A DNA stretch of 64,000 bases from Paenibacillus terrae (GTDB lineage: Bacteria; Bacillota; Bacilli; Paenibacillales; Paenibacillaceae). The stretch covers positions 1 to 64,000 of the forward strand of contig NZ_JTHP01000032.1 of NCBI RefSeq assembly GCF_000943545.1, given 5' to 3'. Both the position numbers and the translations under genes were made by a program. Positions 25,622 through 33,671 of this stretch are shown here, one piece after another (positions within the stretch are counted from its first letter, which is position 1; every line of letters starts with the position of its first letter). Under the pieces are notes generated by a model. The model saw only the letters and a program-made list of their open reading frames with translations. It did no database searches and was not told the DNA's origin.

Positions 25622-25743
25622 TATTATAATCATCATAATAAAACGTGTCAATTGGTCTTCTTGCAACGACAACTTCAGCATGGCTGATCACGACTATTGA
25701 CGTATACAAAATATGATGACTATAATATATTATGATCATCATA
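25622..25743. promoter_or_regulatory. three copies of a 16-base motif, likely TetR operators
   Basis: TATTATRATCATCATA occurs at 25622-25637 and 25728-25743, and nearly so in reverse (TATGATGACTATAATA) at 25712-25727. The last two abut to make a 30-bp near-palindrome at 25713-25742 in front of the LPD gene. The first copy lies in the TetR gene's own upstream region. Confidence 0.65.
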
Positions 25744-25779
25744 TTTAAATCGGGCAATTATAAAGGGAGGCATCAGGTT

Positions 25780-27165
25780 ATGAGCAAGCTTGAATCTGTA
25801 GATACACTGGTCATTGGATCAGGTCCGGGAGGTTATGTGGCGGCAGAGCGTTCTTCTCAGCTTGGAATGAAGACAGCGATTGTCGAACGCAGTCAGCTAG
25901 GTGGAGTCTGCACACATGTGGGCTGCATTCCATCCAAAGCTTTGATTGCCGAAGCACACCGCTATGAGGTACTCAGGCAGTTAAATCAGGCAGATGCAGC
26001 AGCGTCATTCGTGAATGCTCAAGCTTTCAAACAGGGGATTGTAAATAAGCAGGCAGGCGGAGTCGGCTATTTAATGAAAACGGGAGGTGTGAGTATTCTG
26101 GAAGGGGAGGCAAGCTTGGTTGACGAGCATACAGCCATTATCAAGCAAAATGGAGCGGAACAAACCATTTCCTTTAAGTATGCCATATTGGCAACTGGTT
26201 CCCGTCCAATCGAGCTGAGGGCCTTTCCGTTCGGCGGACGTATTTTGTCCTCTACAGAGGCGCTTTCGCTCCCAGAGGCTCCGACCAGTCTGGTCGTGAT
26301 AGGCGGTGGATATATCGGCGTCGAGCTTGGACAGATGTATGCCAAATTTGGAACAAAGGTAACGATTCTGGAGGGAGGGGCGCGGATACTACCGGGATTT
26401 GAAGCGGATCTTGTGGCCCCTGTTGTCAAGCAGTTGAAAACAGATGGTGTAAACATCGTAACCGGGGCGACAGCCGAAAACGTCGTGCAGAATGCGGATA
26501 CCATTACGCTGCATTATTCAAAAGATCAGGAGCAGCATCATGTTACCGCAGAGTTTGTATTAGTTACTGTAGGCAGAAAACCCAATACAGATGGAAGGTT
26601 AGGACTGGAGCACATTGGCTTGCCAGTGACGAGCAGAGGGCTGATCGAGACAGACGAGCAGTGTAGAACGGCTATTCCACATATTTTTGCCATTGGAGAT
26701 ATTACCGCGGGTCCAGCGCTTGCCCATAAAGCTTCCTATGAAGCGAAGATTGCGGCAGAAGCGATTGCAGGCCAAGCTGCTAAAGTGGATTATAAAGCCA
26801 TACCGCTGGTTGTCTTTTCTGAACCGGAGCTGGCTAGTGTTGGCCTAAGTGAAACAGAAGCCAAGGAAAAAGCCTTACCGATTATCATTGGCAGAGCTTC
26901 TTTTTCGATTAACGGCAGAGCATTGGCACTAAGGGCAGCAGAGGGGTATATCAAAATCGTAGCAAAGCAGGACTCGGGAATCCTACTGGGGGCGCAAATT
27001 GTGGGTGTCGAAGCGTCAACACTCATTTCGGAGCTTGCTCTAGCCATCGAGATGGGCGCAACCGTAGAAGACTTGGCTCTAACCATTCATCCCCATCCTA
27101 CATTGGGAGAAGTAATTATGGAGGCTGCGGAGAACGCGGTCAGAAAAATGGATAGTACAAAGTAG
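25780..27165 (+). CDS. dihydrolipoyl dehydrogenase (E3) family protein
   Basis: A 461-residue flavoprotein disulfide reductase: FAD motif GSGPGG near residue 13, redox pair Cys44/Cys49 in GGVCTHVGCIPSKAL, NAD-binding GGGYIGVE, FAD motif AIGDI and the C-terminal HPHPTLGE catalytic His motif. It fits lipoamide dehydrogenase, which reoxidises protein-bound dihydrolipoamide with NAD+. AAAGGGAGG is spaced for ATG 25780; an upstream ATG (25732) sits inside the operator. No E1/E2 genes are adjacent, so it is an orphan E3 under TetR control, perhaps a stress-induced spare. Confidence 0.88.
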   Translation: MSKLESVDTLVIGSGPGGYVAAERSSQLGMKTAIVERSQLGGVCTHVGCIPSKALIAEAHRYEVLRQLNQADAAASFVNAQAFKQGIVNKQAGGVGYLMKTGGVSILEGEASLVDEHTAIIKQNGAEQTISFKYAILATGSRPIELRAFPFGGRILSSTEALSLPEAPTSLVVIGGGYIGVELGQMYAKFGTKVTILEGGARILPGFEADLVAPVVKQLKTDGVNIVTGATAENVVQNADTITLHYSKDQEQHHVTAEFVLVTVGRKPNTDGRLGLEHIGLPVTSRGLIETDEQCRTAIPHIFAIGDITAGPALAHKASYEAKIAAEAIAGQAAKVDYKAIPLVVFSEPELASVGLSETEAKEKALPIIIGRASFSINGRALALRAAEGYIKIVAKQDSGILLGAQIVGVEASTLISELALAIEMGATVEDLALTIHPHPTLGEVIMEAAENAVRKMDSTK

Positions 27166-27187
27166 AGGCTCCGTACAAATCACTTCA

Positions 27188-27217
27188 TTGCCTGTGAGAA
27201 TGATTATCAACTATAAT
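27188..27217 (+). promoter_or_regulatory. promoter with Fur box before the AraC/lipoprotein gene
   Basis: TTGCCT (27188-27193), 18-base spacer, TATAAT (27212-27217). The spacer holds TGAGAAT-G-ATTATCA (27195-27209), 13 of 14 arm positions of the 7-1-7 Fur consensus. Confidence 0.7.
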
Positions 27218-27285
27218 GGGTTATAGTTTGAATCTGAATGCGATCAGGTACGTGGATGGTTTGGATCGGGGGCTGGACAAAAGCA

Positions 27286-29268
27286 ATGAAATTAAATGAT
27301 CACATTTTGCTCTGGAATCATGTTTTTATACAAGTGATGGATGTTCGTCATAAGAAAATGGGTAAAGGGGAGGAGTTGCGAACCTATAGACTTCCGGCCA
27401 GTGCGTTCTTGTATACTCTGCGCGGAAGTGCGCGAGTGCGGCTGGACGACAGCATTCATAGGGTGGGGCGTTTCCATGTGCTGCATGGGGGAAAAGGGAT
27501 GTGCCTGAGTATCATCACGGAAGATGTGCTTGAATATTACATCATTCTGTACAAGGCAACGTTGGCCCTGCCCAGTCGCAAGGAGATTGCACAATTGTTG
27601 GAAAAGGAGAATCCCTTTCAGAATCAGTATGCTTTCTCACCTCATTATCCGCTGCCTTTGTATGATACAGTGAAGCTGTTGGAGCAAGAATGGCGTGAGG
27701 CTTCCGAACTTGGTAAACTGCATGTCAAAGCCTTATTTCATCAATTTGTATATGAGCTGTTGCAGCAGTTGTATCGACAAGGCATTGAACCCCTTAAGCC
27801 CGACCTGGTAGCGCAGGCTGTAGCTTATATTCGTGAGCACTCTAGCCGATCTTTGACGCTTGAGTCCATTGCAGAGGAACTGGAGTGCAGCGCTGGGCAT
27901 CTATCGAGGCTGTTCAAGAATAAAATACACACCAGTCCGATTCATTACTTGGGTGAGGTACGGACAGATCGAGCAGTTCAGCTTTTAATGCAGACGGATG
28001 CCACTTTACAAGAAATTGCGGAGAGTGTGGGGTATCCGGATGCTCATTCATTAAGCCGCAGCTTCAAGAAATACAAGGGATTATCTCCCGTACGATTCAA
28101 AAAGGAGCGGCAACATCATTTCGGGAACCAAGATCAGGATATGCCCCAAACGATGCTAAAATATGCCCTTCAGCAGGCACCTTTCACACGTTATACTGAT
28201 ATTGATTATCAATATCGGTATAACGTGGAGGGAGATTTATTTATGCACGGAAGAGTCAAAATAACGGCCATGATGATTATGCTGTGTTTATCATTGATGC
28301 TGGGAGCTTGTTCCGCTCCTACAAATACAAATGGAAGCTCGCAAATAGAGGCTAATCCTACAACGACATCATCCAATGAGGATGGACAAGCAACGGTACA
28401 AGCAAAAACAAGAATAGTATCGACACTAAAAGGAGATGTAGAAGTACCTGCAAACCCGAAACGAGTTGCATCTGATCAGTATATGGGTCATCTTTTGAAA
28501 CTGGGAATTATTCCGGTAGGAGTCAGAAGCTTTATGCTGAATGAGGCTTGGATTAATAAATCGGGATATCCAAAAGAGAAGTTGGCCGGAATCAAGGATC
28601 TCGGCGAATTCCCTATGAATCTGGAGAAACTGACGGTTCTGCAACCGGATTTAATTATAGGTTCGATAGAAAAAAACATCGACAGCTACCAAAAGGTTGG
28701 AACAACTGTGTTCCTGCCATATTGGGAGGGCGAATCTACAGCGGGGCCGCTGGATAAATTCCGCAGAATCAGTGAAATCTTTGGCAAGCAGAAAGAAGCG
28801 GAGCAGTGGATCACTGAATATGAGAAGAAAGTCGCAGAGGCCAGAAAGAAAATTGACGGTATCGTTAAAGATGGTGAGACGGTTTCCATCGTGCAGGTCG
28901 CGAACAAATCAGTATATGTTTTAGCGGCAGAAGGCGGAAATTACGGAAGTCCAACCATTTATCAGATGCTAAAGCTGCCACCTACGAAGAAAGCATTGAA
29001 CATGAAAGAAGGATTCGAAAGTATTTCGCTTGAGGTTTTGCCTGAGTACACAGGGGATCATATCTTTGTATATGGTTCTGAAGATGAAGGGGCCAATCAA
29101 GTTCTAAATAGTGAGCTGTGGAAAGGCCTTCCGGCTGTAAAAAAAGGACAGGTTTATATGTATGGCTCATTCAGCGAAAAGGGCGATGAGTTTGTCATGG
29201 AAGATCCTTATTCGCTGGAGCTTCAACTCGACACTATCGTGAATATCCTATTAGCCCACAAAAAATAA
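27286..29268 (+). CDS. AraC-family regulator continuous with a siderophore-binding lipoprotein
   Basis: One open frame of 660 codons in two parts. Residues 1-290 are an AraC regulator (sensor region, then double HTH with SLTLESIAEELECSAGHLSRLFK and LQEIAESVGYPDAHSLSRSFKKYKGLSP). A 28-codon linker follows. From Met320 there is a complete lipoprotein: signal peptide, lipobox LGAC, and a FecB/FeuA-like iron-siderophore binding domain (NPKRVASDQ; VLQPDLIIGS). A signal peptide in mid-protein is odd. A strong ribosome binding site and a Fur-like palindrome lie exactly at the junction, so the second part is probably also, or only, made as a separate protein. The start is uncertain: ATGs at 27238 and 27256 are alternatives and none has a strong site. 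Confidence 0.8.
   Translation: MKLNDHILLWNHVFIQVMDVRHKKMGKGEELRTYRLPASAFLYTLRGSARVRLDDSIHRVGRFHVLHGGKGMCLSIITEDVLEYYIILYKATLALPSRKEIAQLLEKENPFQNQYAFSPHYPLPLYDTVKLLEQEWREASELGKLHVKALFHQFVYELLQQLYRQGIEPLKPDLVAQAVAYIREHSSRSLTLESIAEELECSAGHLSRLFKNKIHTSPIHYLGEVRTDRAVQLLMQTDATLQEIAESVGYPDAHSLSRSFKKYKGLSPVRFKKERQHHFGNQDQDMPQTMLKYALQQAPFTRYTDIDYQYRYNVEGDLFMHGRVKITAMMIMLCLSLMLGACSAPTNTNGSSQIEANPTTTSSNEDGQATVQAKTRIVSTLKGDVEVPANPKRVASDQYMGHLLKLGIIPVGVRSFMLNEAWINKSGYPKEKLAGIKDLGEFPMNLEKLTVLQPDLIIGSIEKNIDSYQKVGTTVFLPYWEGESTAGPLDKFRRISEIFGKQKEAEQWITEYEKKVAEARKKIDGIVKDGETVSIVQVANKSVYVLAAEGGNYGSPTIYQMLKLPPTKKALNMKEGFESISLEVLPEYTGDHIFVYGSEDEGANQVLNSELWKGLPAVKKGQVYMYGSFSEKGDEFVMEDPYSLELQLDTIVNILLAHKK
28189..28225 (+). 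promoter_or_regulatory. 37-bp Fur-like palindrome inside the AraC/lipoprotein frame
   Basis: Eighteen-base arms (from CGTTATAC inward) around a central T with a single mismatch. The core 28198-28216 matches the 19-bp Fur box GATAATGATAATCATTATC at 16 positions. A possible promoter (TTCAGC 28169, 17 bases, TATACT 28192) overlaps it. Confidence 0.75.
28243..29268 (+). CDS. internal start: siderophore-binding lipoprotein
   Basis: The 341-residue protein that would start at ATG 28243, in the same frame as the longer entry. GGAGGGAG at 28227-28234 lies 8 bases upstream, much better than any site at the long frame's start. It begins with a basic end and a hydrophobic stretch closing in LGAC, a normal lipoprotein signal that only works at an N terminus. 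The binding domain resembles the protein at 18068. No permease gene follows, so it would have to dock on a transporter elsewhere, possibly that at 19179-21190. Confidence 0.7.
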   Translation: MHGRVKITAMMIMLCLSLMLGACSAPTNTNGSSQIEANPTTTSSNEDGQATVQAKTRIVSTLKGDVEVPANPKRVASDQYMGHLLKLGIIPVGVRSFMLNEAWINKSGYPKEKLAGIKDLGEFPMNLEKLTVLQPDLIIGSIEKNIDSYQKVGTTVFLPYWEGESTAGPLDKFRRISEIFGKQKEAEQWITEYEKKVAEARKKIDGIVKDGETVSIVQVANKSVYVLAAEGGNYGSPTIYQMLKLPPTKKALNMKEGFESISLEVLPEYTGDHIFVYGSEDEGANQVLNSELWKGLPAVKKGQVYMYGSFSEKGDEFVMEDPYSLELQLDTIVNILLAHKK

Positions 29269-29363
29269 AGTTTTATATAACTTTAAAAAATCGGCCCTTG
29301 GCCTGATTCGTGCAGAACGTGTAACATACATTTCCGATAAATCATTTGGTTCAAAGAAAAATA

Positions 29364-29406
29364 AACCGCTAAATACGAGGGGAAACCCTGTGTTTGGCGG
29401 TTTTTT
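29364..29406 (+). terminator. intrinsic terminator
   Basis: AACCGCTAAATAC pairs with GTGTTTGGCGGTT, with inner GGG/CCC, followed by TTTTTT. It ends the AraC/lipoprotein unit. Confidence 0.8.
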
Positions 29407-29430
29407 ATGGTTATTTTATGATAAGTCAGC

Positions 29431-29551
29431 TCAGTCGCATATAGTAGTTGTCACTTTAACGTTGTTGATAGCGGTTGAGGAGGCGCTAGAGTTGAAATTG
29501 ATCACCTCAATGACTACCGTTGTGCCGACAATCAAGCTAGTATTTATGATT
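29431..29551 (-). pseudogene. 3' remnant of a DUF4183-like gene
   Basis: The minus-strand frame reads NTSLIVGTTVVIEVINFN then SSASSTAINNVKVTTTICD and a stop. It is closely similar to the C terminus of the intact gene at 31546-31956. Nothing upstream continues the match beyond 29551, so only the tail survives. Confidence 0.75.
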
Positions 29552-29738
29552 CACCACAATTCAATGCTTTTGGGCTTGTTGTATGGATGAAGCAAAAAAA
29601 CAATGAGTTTCCTCACATAAAACGACATATTCCGACACCTGAATGCCATATTCTAGCAAGTGTTGATAGGCTATAATCGTAGCAGTGACAACTGATTGTC
29701 ACTAAAATTTATTAGAGTCAGGATCGGTGGTTCAAATA

Positions 29739-31433
29739 ATGAAGCTGGCAACAAAATTAACTTGGATGATGCTCGTCATGTTGTTTCTCGTAGGATCCTC
29801 CATTGGATACTTCGGATATCGTACCGCTTACCATCAAGTGGATGAAGCTGCAGGGATCGAGCTGGTGGGCTGCGCCAATATTACGACTGGCCTTATAGAT
29901 CCTAAGGATATATCAGCTCTGGTCAGTGGAGATAAGAGCAAACTTGCTGCCGTTGAAGACCGGATAGGCTGGATCGTGGCACATAAGCCTATTTTTAAAG
30001 AGGCTTTCATTCTCTCTCTGGATGGAAAAATTCTCGCCGCCGATGCCAACTTCAAGCAAAGAGGCTATCAAGCTGGCGATTCCTTCTACTTCACGGACGA
30101 AGACAAGGAAATGATAACTACTATGAAGCATTCCGCATACTCCAAGGTTTATACATATGAAGGAACCTCGCTCAAAACCGGATATGGCCCCATTTATCAG
30201 GACCATGATCCCACCAAGCCCATTGTTGCACTGATGGCTATCAATTTTGACGGCTCGTTAATTCAGGAACGGACGTTGGATATTATTGTTCAGCCCTTCA
30301 TTATTGGCGGCTCCATCTTCATCGTGGCTATCCTTGTCGCTTACCTGTTGATTCGCCGTATGGTAAGTCCGCTTACCAAGCTGTCAACCTCTGTGAACAC
30401 TATTACAAAAGGCGACCTTACCCATGAACCGCTTCTCTTCAAAAGCAAGGATGAAATCGGGAATCTGGCCCGCGACTTCAACGATATGACAATGAACCTG
30501 CGCAACCTGATTACTCAGGTCAATGACACCTCCATGCTGGTCGCATCTTCCTCCCAGGAGCTGTCTGCCAGCGCCCAGGCAACGAACCGTGCCGGAGAGC
30601 GCGGTGTGAATGTTACGATTGAGCTGGCCGATGGGGCGCATACCCAACTGCAAAACCTGGAAGGAAGCTATAAAGCCGTTCAGGATATGTCACGCTTCAT
30701 CAGCGATATTGCCGGCAATGCGGTCATCGCGATGAATAAGGCCGCCGATAATGTTCAGAAAGCGCGTCTTGGCCGGGAATCGATGCATTCCACCACCTCC
30801 CAAATGGGAGTTGTGAGCGAAAGCATCGGCGATCTCTCAAGCATTATTGATACGCTTAGCAGTCATTCCAAGGAGATTGAGAACATCGTCGGCACCATTG
30901 CCAGCATCGCCGAGGAGACCAACTTGCTGTCGCTGAATGCGGCGATAGAAGCTGCGCGCGCCGGAGAAGAAGGCCGGGGTTTTGCCGTTGTCGCCGGCTC
31001 CGTCCGTAAGCTGTCCGAACGTTCGGCCATATCCGCCAGACAAATCACCGAGCTGGTCAGTCTGATTATCCCCCAAATCGACAAGGCGGGAGAAACTATG
31101 AAGCGTTCCACGGACGAAATGCTGCAGGGCAAGGAGCTGATCATATCGGCCGGACGCTCCTTCTCTGAGATCGAAGTCTCCGTATCCGATATGTCTGCCC
31201 AAAGCGAGCAAATATCAGCCACAGTCCGGGAGCTGGCGCTAATCTGCGAAGGGCTCGTTGAAGCCATTCAGAATATCGTTACGGTCTCTAATCATACGGC
31301 TGAAGGGGCGGAGTCCCTGTCCGCCTCTTCGGAGCAACAGCTTGCCGCCATGCAAGAAGTGGAATCCTCCGCAGCGCTCCTCTCCTCACTGGCTGAGAAG
31401 CTGCAGGTTTTGGTGGAGAACTTCAAGATTTAG
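29739..31433 (+). CDS. methyl-accepting chemotaxis protein
   Basis: A 564-residue transmembrane receptor: TM1 about 8-28, an extracytoplasmic Cache-like sensor about 30-185, TM2 about 188-212, HAMP about 213-265, and the MCP signalling hairpin with the tip ETNLLSLNAAIEAARAGEEG and then RGFAVVAGSVRKL. GGTGG at 29726-29730 supports ATG 29739 over GTG 29727. It signals to CheA/CheW. Its GC-richer codons (many GCC, CTG, GGC) differ from the neighbours, and it is bracketed by direct repeats, both signs of later insertion. The ligand is unknown. Confidence 0.9.
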   Translation: MKLATKLTWMMLVMLFLVGSSIGYFGYRTAYHQVDEAAGIELVGCANITTGLIDPKDISALVSGDKSKLAAVEDRIGWIVAHKPIFKEAFILSLDGKILAADANFKQRGYQAGDSFYFTDEDKEMITTMKHSAYSKVYTYEGTSLKTGYGPIYQDHDPTKPIVALMAINFDGSLIQERTLDIIVQPFIIGGSIFIVAILVAYLLIRRMVSPLTKLSTSVNTITKGDLTHEPLLFKSKDEIGNLARDFNDMTMNLRNLITQVNDTSMLVASSSQELSASAQATNRAGERGVNVTIELADGAHTQLQNLEGSYKAVQDMSRFISDIAGNAVIAMNKAADNVQKARLGRESMHSTTSQMGVVSESIGDLSSIIDTLSSHSKEIENIVGTIASIAEETNLLSLNAAIEAARAGEEGRGFAVVAGSVRKLSERSAISARQITELVSLIIPQIDKAGETMKRSTDEMLQGKELIISAGRSFSEIEVSVSDMSAQSEQISATVRELALICEGLVEAIQNIVTVSNHTAEGAESLSASSEQQLAAMQEVESSAALLSSLAEKLQVLVENFKI

Positions 31434-31435
31434 GT

Positions 31436-31666
31436 TTCGTGCAGAACGCGTATACATTTCCGATAAATCATTTGGTTCATAGAGAAATAAACCGGTAAAT
31501 ACGAGGGGAAACCCTGTGTTTGGCGGTTTTTTATGATGAGTCAGCTCAGTCACTTATGATAGTCGTCACTGTGACGTTGTTGACAGAGGTTGAGGAGGCG
31601 CTAGTGTTGAAATTGATCACCTCAATGACTACCGTTACGCCAACAATCAAGCCTGTATTTATGATT
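31436..31666. repeat. right copy of the direct repeat
   Basis: It starts 3 bases after the chemoreceptor stop codon and includes a terminator hairpin and the 3' third of the intact DUF4183-like gene. See the left copy at 29307-29551. Confidence 0.85.
31490..31534 (+). terminator. intrinsic terminator after the chemoreceptor gene
   Basis: AACCGGTAAATAC / GTGTTTGGCGGTT stem with inner GGG/CCC and TTTTTT. It differs from the left repeat copy by one stem base, giving one mismatch. Confidence 0.75.
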
Positions 31667-31956
31667 AGATTAGCAGTGGAAAGCGTTGTTAACCCGCCTC
31701 GCTGCAACGCCCCATTTATAAATATATTATAGTATCCGCTACTGGTGGGAACGATAAGTCCGTTTGCCGCGACTGAAGTACCACTATCATTTGTAAAACT
31801 TTGTGCCGGGATGGTGGTCACTCCTCCTAAAATGTTTCCAAGCACCACGGTAGCTGTGTAACGATTGACGATGGGAGTGATATTAATATTCGTTGTGACA
31901 GCTATGTTTCCAGAAACGATGCTGTCTGCTTTCAGATAGATTCGGATAATAGACAT
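31546..31956 (-). CDS. DUF4183-like protein
   Basis: A 136-residue beta-rich protein full of Thr, Val, Ile and Asn and without Cys. Features such as PIVNRYTATV, GVTTIPAQSFTND and SGYYNIFINGALQ match what I recall of DUF4183 proteins, which in Bacillus and Paenibacillus are linked with exosporium or spore-surface proteins. The family call is from memory and not certain. GGAGG 7 bases before ATG 31956 is preferred over the upstream frame start at 31995. A truncated relative lies at 29431-29551. Confidence 0.75.
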   Translation of the reverse strand: MSIIRIYLKADSIVSGNIAVTTNINITPIVNRYTATVVLGNILGGVTTIPAQSFTNDSGTSVAANGLIVPTSSGYYNIFINGALQRGGLTTLSTANLIINTGLIVGVTVVIEVINFNTSASSTSVNNVTVTTIISD

Positions 31957-32044
31957 AGGAATTCCTCCATTACTAATATTCCAGATATATCTCATAGTTT
32001 ATGTGTATCATCTGGATATGGATTGGATGGGGAAGAGTCTCTAA

Positions 32045-32893
32045 TTACTGCTTTTTTATCAAGCTTCTTGTGGCTCTTGTGACTATTCGCTTCGTTTCTT
32101 TTGTATCCGAAGTCTTCAGCCACGCATCACAAACTTGGAGCACCCATTCCGGCTTGGTTTTACTGGCATCATTCAGCCAATTGCCTACCGAGTCCTGAAC
32201 ATATTTGATCGAGTCGGATTGAACAGCTTCCAAAAGTGGAAGTGCCAGCTCTGGGTGTTCTTTCAGTTCAGGAATGTGCTTGGCCCAGACACCTTGTGGC
32301 CGGGTCAATTCGATGGCAAAACGACGTATATTAGCATCCTGATCTCGTACCCAATCGTTTAAAAGCACGAGCGATTCCAGCAGTTGCATGGCTACGGGAC
32401 CTCTTACAGCCATCCAGGCAATTTCACGCACTCCGAAATGGGGGTCCGCTGCAAAGGGGCGAATGCCTGCCAATTTTTGCTCAATACTTAAACGGGGGTC
32501 AATCCCGACGATATAGGCAGCCCAACAGCGAATGCTGTCTGAAGGATGGGGGGCCATGACATTAAAGATTCGAGTACGTTCTTGATGTGTTTGTTGCTCG
32601 AACAAGTTCAGCCATGCTTGGGCAATCGCAGGGATTATTTTCATGATCTTCTTTTCCTTCAGATGATCCAATTCGGACAGGAAGATATCGGATGATCGCT
32701 GCAATCCAAACTTATCAAGTGCATTTTGTAGTAGTAAAGCATGGTCGACAGCTAGCCATTCGGTAAGATTCAACGTCTGAAGCTGTCCTTGCTGTAGCAG
32801 GTGAAGCACATCATCAGGAATGTCTGTTCCCTTGCGAGCCGCTTTTCGTTGTAATATCGAATCTGGAATTAGGAATTGTTTTTTAGGATTCAT
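32045..32893 (-). CDS. HEAT-repeat DNA alkylation repair-like protein (AlkC/AlkD type)
   Basis: A 282-residue all-helical protein of HEAT-like repeats. Segments such as HPSDSIRCWAAYIVG, DPHFGVREIAWMAVR, DQDANIRRFAIELTRPQGVW and SIKYVQDSVGNWLNDASK are typical of AlkC/AlkD-related glycosylases that excise alkylated bases such as 3-methyladenine. The pattern RRFAIELTRP is characteristic. Catalytic activity cannot be confirmed from sequence alone. It is a monocistronic minus-strand gene upstream of which lies a peroxiredoxin gene on the same strand. Confidence 0.8.
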   Translation of the reverse strand: MNPKKQFLIPDSILQRKAARKGTDIPDDVLHLLQQGQLQTLNLTEWLAVDHALLLQNALDKFGLQRSSDIFLSELDHLKEKKIMKIIPAIAQAWLNLFEQQTHQERTRIFNVMAPHPSDSIRCWAAYIVGIDPRLSIEQKLAGIRPFAADPHFGVREIAWMAVRGPVAMQLLESLVLLNDWVRDQDANIRRFAIELTRPQGVWAKHIPELKEHPELALPLLEAVQSDSIKYVQDSVGNWLNDASKTKPEWVLQVCDAWLKTSDTKETKRIVTRATRSLIKKQ

Positions 32894-32944
32894 ATATTGC
32901 CCCCATCAGTGCAGATAGATAAGAATTATTTTTTAATGGTAATT

Positions 32945-33595
32945 CTAGAGAGAGCGTAGAACTTGTAATACGTCTGCAGGCTGCATTCGTTTTTTATAGT
33001 CAGCATCAGCAAATTCTGCACGAATAATACCTTCTGAATCAATTACATATGTAGCGGGTACAGGCAGCTCCCAGGCACTGTCGCCATTAAATGTATCCAG
33101 TGAAATGTCTAATGATCTGTAAATTTCATGTGCAAATTCAGGAAGTTTAAATTTAAGATTGTATTTTTCTGCTGTTTGATTATGCAGGTCACTTAAAACA
33201 TGGAAGCTCAATTCGTTCTTCTGTTGCATGCTCATTGAATGTTCGGGAGTTTGCGGACTCACGGCAATCAGTTGAGCATGGAGCGACGTTATATCATTCA
33301 TGTACCGTTGGTAGGCTTGGAGCTCCAGATTGCAGAACGGACACCAATGTCCTCTGTAAAAGATAAGAACAACAGGCCCCTTAGCCGTCTCTTCAGACAG
33401 TGTTATAGTTCGACCTGTATAGTCGGGTAAGCTAAAATCAGGTGCTCTGGTTCCAATGCCTAGCCCTTGAGTGGTATTCAACTTGCCAATATCCTGGATC
33501 GTCTTATCAAATATATCCAGTACTTCTGAAGGAAGCATTTTTTCCATGTCTGCTTTGGCTGCATTCAGTTCTCTTTGTAAATTTTGATTGGCCAT
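32945..33595 (-). CDS. peroxiredoxin-like AhpC/TSA-family protein
   Basis: A 216-residue thioredoxin-fold protein. After a helical N-terminal 45 residues comes the AhpC/TSA domain (APDFSLPDYTG) with Cys85-Pro-Phe-Cys88 in FYRGHWCPFCNLEL, a CxxC variant of the peroxiredoxin centre. It probably reduces peroxides with thiol reductant in the cytoplasm. GGAG is spaced for ATG 33595; the GTG at 33604 is too close. It lies between an alkylation-repair-like gene and a Crp/Fnr regulator on the same strand, possibly a stress group. Confidence 0.86.
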   Translation of the reverse strand: MANQNLQRELNAAKADMEKMLPSEVLDIFDKTIQDIGKLNTTQGLGIGTRAPDFSLPDYTGRTITLSEETAKGPVVLIFYRGHWCPFCNLELQAYQRYMNDITSLHAQLIAVSPQTPEHSMSMQQKNELSFHVLSDLHNQTAEKYNLKFKLPEFAHEIYRSLDISLDTFNGDSAWELPVPATYVIDSEGIIRAEFADADYKKRMQPADVLQVLRSL

Positions 33596-33671
33596 TTCAT
33601 TCACTCCATATCGTATATTTTCTGGTAGGTATACGATACTTCTTTTCTCTGGACTATAGATGTAATGTAGC

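Larger units (their letters stand above)
29307..29551. repeat. left copy of an imperfect direct repeat of about 240 bp
   Basis: From TTCGTGCAGAACG to ATTTATGATT, this matches 31436-31666 with scattered substitutions and small gaps. It holds a terminator hairpin and the last 40 or so codons of a minus-strand DUF4183-like gene. The copies flank the chemoreceptor gene 29739-31433. Confidence 0.85.
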
